The translations under genes and the position numbers were made by a program. Below are positions 14,001 to 16,331 of a stretch of DNA of 16,331 bases, piece after piece; position 1 is the first letter of the stretch; every line of letters starts with the position of its first letter. The notes beneath the pieces were generated by a model. It saw only the letters and a program-made list of their open reading frames with translations. It made no database searches and had not been told where the DNA came from. Origin of the DNA: Myxococcales bacterium (GTDB lineage Bacteria; Myxococcota; Polyangia; Fen-1088); assembly GCA_003159055.1 (NCBI GenBank), contig PMLH01000451.1:1-16331 (forward strand). The letters run 5' to 3'.

Positions 14001-14374
14001 GCGAACCCACCATGTCGAACGATCCCGACTGCACGGACGTTTGCCGAAAGCCGGGCGGCTGTGGCGACGGCAAGGTTCAGCCGACCGAACAATGCGACGA
14101 CGGTGCGCTCTTCAACAAGGGCGAGTACGGCGGCTGCGCGCCAAGCTGCATCTATGCGCCCCACTGTGGCGACGGGATGAAGAACGGCCCCGAGGAATGC
14201 GATGACGGCACCAACGATGGGTCCTACGGTGGCTGCACCCAGCAGTGCAAACTCGGTCCACACTGCGGCGATGGCGTCATCAACGGCGAGGAAGAGTGCG
14301 ACAACGGCGATCAGAACGACAAAGACGGACTCTGCACGGCTACGTGCAAGAGCATCACGCTCATACCGCTATAG
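11075..14374 (+). CDS. Large secreted DUF4215 cysteine-repeat protein with central fibro-slime/PA14-like domain
   Basis: A 1099-residue exported protein. Residues 1-31 form a signal peptide (basic RRLSAR, hydrophobic core to AMAA); the following ANC is not a good lipobox, so SPI cleavage is as likely as lipidation. A Gly-rich linker covers about 41-90. Eight cysteine repeats (about 99-470) follow the pattern CGDG...E.CDDGN....DGC...C...W.C. A fibro-slime/PA14-like domain (about 481-808) includes VVYRDF near its start, VRYWFGY, FTGDDDVWVFINRKL (about 708-722) and AVDLGGIH. Eight more repeats (815 to ~1092) are mostly of a different subtype, CDDG.NDG.YGGC...C. PA14-like domains often bind glycans; the repeats are probably disulfide-braced spacers, and Asp-rich DDGN...GDG loops could bind calcium (inference). 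No MYXO-CTERM or other C-terminal anchor is seen. ATG 11075 fits the signal peptide and RBS; the frame stays open upstream to 10934. Confidence 0.9.
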   Translation: MKSCPSVRRLSARLFAMSLAGFAVGVLAMAANCNTPSIGDPSAGNVGGHGGAPGGGAGGAGIDLTSILGKGGSTGTGGTNKPCNSNDTSGCKVQAPPGCGDAINNQPSEECDDGNALPGDGCNGVCKVEPNWECPKAGPCKRKVICGDGTVGPGEVCDDGNTIDKDGCNATCTVQDGAFQCTPGQPCARVSQCGNRRIESGENCDDGNADDNDGCSSSCQLEPGWVCPKPGSPCKQSPRCGDGVVSAALGEVCDDGNANDGDGCSGNCKVKAAGCTCVPGSLCQCPVIKCGNGTVEGNEQCDDGNTTSGDGCSSTCTIEDHYACPFSNAPCVPDCGDGYVFAPMEQCDPGVKGTNVNQACSSTCKWNPGWVCAGSPPTCRQTKCGDGKVEGSEGCDDGNTLPGDGCSPSCRIEPSCDSTTGTCTSKCGDGIVMPAQPDGPVMPGGVCDDGNTVNGDGCSSDCKVEPDFQCEQPAATADTMTVPVVYRDFRFGGDFEPGASGKNSAVTGLVKDTLDKDGKPESSGVIGGTGYITSAASLANWYRDVADTNTTYKTTMTLHNHGRGGYVNWLLDDKQWQGYGNIRWCPDTDTTCSACNPYDEKIVPGNVTGCQPGATCTCMKPCTPWGTGNSNTCIAEIINYEGNPVFFPLDNVPGMITPTSEYKTATVPPSYGGGWTAEPGKPMHNFSFTSEVRYWFGYVSSKKYTLDFTGDDDVWVFINRKLAVDLGGIHTPVNGTIVLDANGGGKVTITQTDGCASTAGVTTCPSTTKSVSLGMSSGGVYEIALFQAERQTSSSTYKLTLSGFNDSASECKPICGDGKVAPGEQCDNGKDKNLGGYNQCGADCLLGPYCGDKKVDADHEECDNGVNDTEYGATTGCTPGCRFPARCGDSKVQVEYDEECDDGDGNLKDNDVGAAYGGKCMASCKLGGYCGDGKVNGPETCDDGANDGTYGTCNPDCTPAPKCGDGTVQAEYGEECEPTMSNDPDCTDVCRKPGGCGDGKVQPTEQCDDGALFNKGEYGGCAPSCIYAPHCGDGMKNGPEECDDGTNDGSYGGCTQQCKLGPHCGDGVINGEEECDNGDQNDKDGLCTATCKSITLIPL
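11369..12490 (+). repeat. N-terminal block of eight cysteine repeats (coding)
   Basis: Eight in-frame repeats of ~110 to 150 bp encode CGDG/CGNG-type units with DGN....DGC (e.g. CDDGNTTSGDGCSSTC). Unit 6 is the outlier: it has CDPGVKGTNVNQACSSTC in place of CDDGN...DGC, losing the acidic loop. Unit 8 has a nine-residue insert (AQPDGPVMP) before CDDGN. Codons for the shared residues are mostly alike (GGCGACGGC, TGCGACGACGGC), consistent with duplication from one unit. Confidence 0.85.
13517..14350 (+). repeat. C-terminal block of eight cysteine repeats, YGxC subtype (coding)
   Basis: Eight in-frame units follow the central domain. Most replace the GDGC of the first block by a Tyr-Gly-x-Cys type, e.g. 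CDDGANDGTYGTCNPDC, CDDGTNDGSYGGCTQQC and CDDGALFNKGEYGGCAPSC, and are followed by G-x-x-C (LGPYC, LGGYC, LGPHC). Unit 5 of this block (CEPTMSNDPDCTDVC) lacks both the DDG and the YG signature. The last unit (CDNGDQNDKDGLCTATC) returns towards the N-terminal form. Confidence 0.85.
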
Positions 14375-14389
14375 AGTCAAAGTCCGCTT

Positions 14390-14404
14390 GCACGGTGGTG
14401 CGTT
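14390..14404 (+). terminator. Weak hairpin plus T-run between convergent genes
   Basis: GCAC-GGTG-GTGC followed by GTTT (14390-14404) lies 16 nt after the stop of the cysteine-repeat gene, and the gap to the converging GT39 gene is only 34 nt. The stem is just 4-5 bp and the T-run is three, so this is at best a poor intrinsic terminator. Confidence 0.2.
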
Positions 14405-14408
14405 TGGC

Positions 14409-16130
14409 CTATCTGAAACTAGGTGAACGCAAGACGCGCAGAACGGCGTAGCTCTCTGGAGCGATTCTGCCGAAGGCAAATGGCACTGGACCACAGTCCG
14501 CGGCATAGAAGCACGCTCCAGAGCCAGGCTGCATGGTGGCGAGCCAAGGGAATACTCGCATTTGGGACAGCTTCACAAGCTCCACTTCCCCGGGTTGCGG
14601 CAAGGCCACATTGGCGGCGCTTACGGGTATGACAAGCACATCACTCGGAGCAAGCGCTGGTCGCGTAAAATCCACCGGAAGCGCGCCCAGATTCTGCATG
14701 TAGTACTGGAATCCCCAGTGTCCTTCGAACCAGATTTGCTGACCAGGCGTGCGATGCCGATGGACGATGTTGTTCGCGGCTCGACGTGCCGAATCGGCGA
14801 GTTGATAGTCGGCCACCATGATGACCCCATCGAGTACCAGAGCGGCGGCCATGGGTCCCGCGAGGCGCTTCCACCCAAGCCCAGATGGATGGGTCAGCTC
14901 TAGCCTGCGCATGCACAGGATGGCGATCGCGGGTACGGTGGGAAGTAGAGTCCTGCCATTGACTGTCCAGTTGAAGACGAAAAGCAACAGGAGTCCCGAT
15001 CCGGTCCAAACCGCGAGCACGGCGCTCAAAGCATCACGCCGACGCCAAAGCTCCACGGCGATGAACGCGAGCAGGCAAATGCCGCTGGCCAGGAACAGGG
15101 AGATTTGAGCCACGAGCCCAAAGCGCACGCTGCCCGCCAGGCGAAGCTCAGTCAATCCGATCCGTTGCATCGACGACAGGGCGAGCAAGGAGGCCGCCAA
15201 CGGCAGGAGCCCAGCAAGCACAAGCAGGCGACGCGAGCAAAGAAAGGGCAGCAGGAAGATCGCAGGTAGCATGCCGCCACCCAGAAACGTGAGTGCGGAG
15301 ACCAGCCTGACGGCATAGCCTCCGGGAAATCGTTCTTGATTCGTGCTGGCATACTCGCCGGCGGAGAAGAGCAGACCGTGCCCATACAGCTTTCGGGACC
15401 CAAGCTCGAAGAGCGCCGCGCTCGCGAGGGGCACGAGCAGCGCGGCCAGCCACCACCCTGGTCTGCGCCTGCGCACGGCCCCCATCGTCAACATCACAGG
15501 AAAGAGCAACAATGCGGTGTACTTGGTGAGCATCGCCAGCGCCGCCAAGGCGGCCGCAAGGACGAATCGAGCAACTCCCCGGCTGGCCAGTGCTCTTTCC
15601 CAAGCGACCAACGTCCAGGTCCAGCACGCCAGGAGCGGGACGTCGCACATGAGGCTGGTTCCGGACAGAAGAAAGGCTGGCGTCAACACTGCAAGCAAGG
15701 TCGACGACATCGGTCGGACACACCAAAGCTGCGCCAACCTGAAAATTCCGGCGCTCGCAGCGAAGGCAACCAGCAGGAATACGCCGTGCAAGGTCGTTTC
15801 GCGCCAGCCGAGCACGGAACCGACCACAGCGAGTAGATACGCGGTCGCCGGCGGGTTCTGGTTGGTGGCGTGCATCGGCCAGTCGTGGCCGTACCAATTC
15901 ACGATGCGTCCATAGAAATCGAAAGGATGGCGTACGATCCACTCTGCCGACCACACGAACAGCGGGTCATCGATGTGCAGGGCCTTGTCGAGGAACGGGC
16001 CGAGGAGCAGGACCACGACGCTGGCGAGGATGAGGAACGGACGCACGGAAAGGCCGGCCTGACTCGGGGCTGCCGTTGTCGACCCGCTCCGCATTGGAGG
16101 ATGCATCTCTGCGCGACTTTCTTCCGCCAT
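14409..16130 (-). CDS. GT39/ArnT-like polyprenyl-phosphate-sugar-dependent membrane glycosyltransferase
   Basis: A 573-residue inner-membrane protein of the GT-C fold. A first helix at about 31-47 is followed by the acidic first periplasmic loop KALHIDDPLFVWSAEW with D54-D55, the position of the catalytic acidic residue(s) in PMT/ArnT enzymes. MCDVPLLACWTWTLVAWERA is the conserved helix seen across GT39-like proteins. About ten to eleven hydrophobic segments run to residue ~455, and the last ~120 residues are soluble and probably periplasmic (GHWGFQYYMQNLGALPVDF). Such enzymes take a sugar from a polyprenyl-phosphate donor and attach it to lipid, protein or glycan; the acceptor is not evident. 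ATG 16130 gives the longest product; ATG 16106 or 16094 are alternatives and none has a strong RBS. Codon use looks looser than in neighbours, with AGG, CTA and GTA appearing. Confidence 0.82.
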   Translation of the reverse strand: MAEESRAEMHPPMRSGSTTAAPSQAGLSVRPFLILASVVVLLLGPFLDKALHIDDPLFVWSAEWIVRHPFDFYGRIVNWYGHDWPMHATNQNPPATAYLLAVVGSVLGWRETTLHGVFLLVAFAASAGIFRLAQLWCVRPMSSTLLAVLTPAFLLSGTSLMCDVPLLACWTWTLVAWERALASRGVARFVLAAALAALAMLTKYTALLLFPVMLTMGAVRRRRPGWWLAALLVPLASAALFELGSRKLYGHGLLFSAGEYASTNQERFPGGYAVRLVSALTFLGGGMLPAIFLLPFLCSRRLLVLAGLLPLAASLLALSSMQRIGLTELRLAGSVRFGLVAQISLFLASGICLLAFIAVELWRRRDALSAVLAVWTGSGLLLLFVFNWTVNGRTLLPTVPAIAILCMRRLELTHPSGLGWKRLAGPMAAALVLDGVIMVADYQLADSARRAANNIVHRHRTPGQQIWFEGHWGFQYYMQNLGALPVDFTRPALAPSDVLVIPVSAANVALPQPGEVELVKLSQMRVFPWLATMQPGSGACFYAADCGPVPFAFGRIAPESYAVLRVLRSPSFR

Positions 16131-16198
16131 TTCCGACGGCGGATCTTACGTCAACTACCGTCGGCTAGAGGGACTTAGTTGGACCGCGCTCCCGCATT

Positions 16199-16331
16199 TC
16201 AGCGCGAGAAGGGGCGCAGCGAGACCTTCTCCACCACGATCCCGCTTCCCACGATCGGCTCGCCTTGGGCGGCAAACCAAGTGGGATCGTCGGTGGTGGC
16301 GTAGCGCCGGGCGCCCCTGCGCGAAAGCCGT
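16199..16331 (-). CDS. C-terminal fragment of an unidentified protein (5' end outside window)
   Basis: On the minus strand, an open frame enters from the right edge and ends at a TGA (16201-16199), giving 43 residues with a protein-like composition: RRYATTDDPTWFAAQGEPIV, then GSGIVVEKVSLRPFSR. It has GC-rich third positions like the rest of the window, and the competing frames are less protein-like (several histidine/arginine runs). It lies 68 nt upstream of the GT39 gene on the same strand, so the two may form a transcription unit. The family cannot be recognised from this piece. Confidence 0.55.
   Translation of the reverse strand, partial: RLSRRGARRYATTDDPTWFAAQGEPIVGSGIVVEKVSLRPFSR

Noticed and set aside
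11369..14350. Regular DNA repeats that might look like a CRISPR array
   Set aside because: Units are in-frame, unequal and translate to cysteine repeats. There are no identical short repeats with unique spacers and no cas genes.
14300..14374. Possible MYXO-CTERM or other sorting tail on the cysteine-repeat protein
   Set aside because: The protein ends shortly after the last repeat with CKSITLIPL. There is no hydrophobic helix followed by a basic tail.

Overview
The window reads as a stretch of a GC-rich, Gram-negative chromosome. Two points suggest a myxobacterium or close relative (Myxococcota, Polyangia-like). One is a large secreted protein built from CGDG...CDDGN...C disulfide repeats (DUF4215 / 'myxo disulfide repeat' type) around a fibro-slime/PA14-like domain. 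The other is the density of lipoproteins, an outer-membrane barrel and inner-membrane glycosyltransferases. This assignment is an inference from gene content; no rRNA or other strong phylogenetic marker is present.

Layout, left to right. (1) 1-2611, plus strand: the 3' end of an ADP-glucose pyrophosphorylase (glgC), then a GH57 family enzyme with a DUF3536-like region, apparently a glycogen/alpha-glucan unit; the gap between them holds a degenerate GC-rich ~18-bp tandem repeat. (2) 2670-3104, minus: a small lipoprotein with MORN-like repeats and a hairpin just upstream of its ribosome binding site. (3) 3348-4856, plus: a GT2 glycosyltransferase of the polyprenyl-phosphate-sugar synthase type, then an outer-membrane beta-barrel protein with a Pro/Tyr-rich mature N-terminus. 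(4) 4863-5969, minus: a predicted Tat-exported lipoprotein that is one seven-bladed WD40 propeller. (5) 6103-7170, plus: a radical SAM protein with C-terminal SPASM-like cysteines. (6) 7167-10727, minus: a YfhO-like GT-C membrane protein followed by a CDP-alcohol phosphatidyltransferase with an N-terminal domain resembling a degenerate nucleotidyltransferase. (7) 11075-14374, plus: the 1099-residue cysteine-repeat/fibro-slime protein. (8) 14409-16331, minus: a GT39/ArnT-like membrane glycosyltransferase, preceded by the C-terminal end of another gene that runs off the right edge.

Apart from the glycogen pair, most genes point to the cell envelope: a lipid-linked-sugar synthase (GT2), two multi-spanning GT-C type proteins, a CDP-alcohol phosphotransferase and several exported or surface proteins. 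A workable inference is that GT2 charges a polyprenyl phosphate with a sugar that one of the GT-C proteins transfers outside the inner membrane, as in the Bacillus CsbB-YfhO pair. The genes are not one operon, however: strand switches are frequent and convergent genes nearly abut (6-nt gap at 4857-4862) or overlap (7167-7170). The features most worth pursuing are the Tat-lipoprotein propeller, the CDP-alcohol transferase fusion, the unassigned radical SAM enzyme and the two-class repeat architecture of the giant cysteine-rich protein. No tRNA, rRNA, CRISPR array, transposase or phage gene was recognised.
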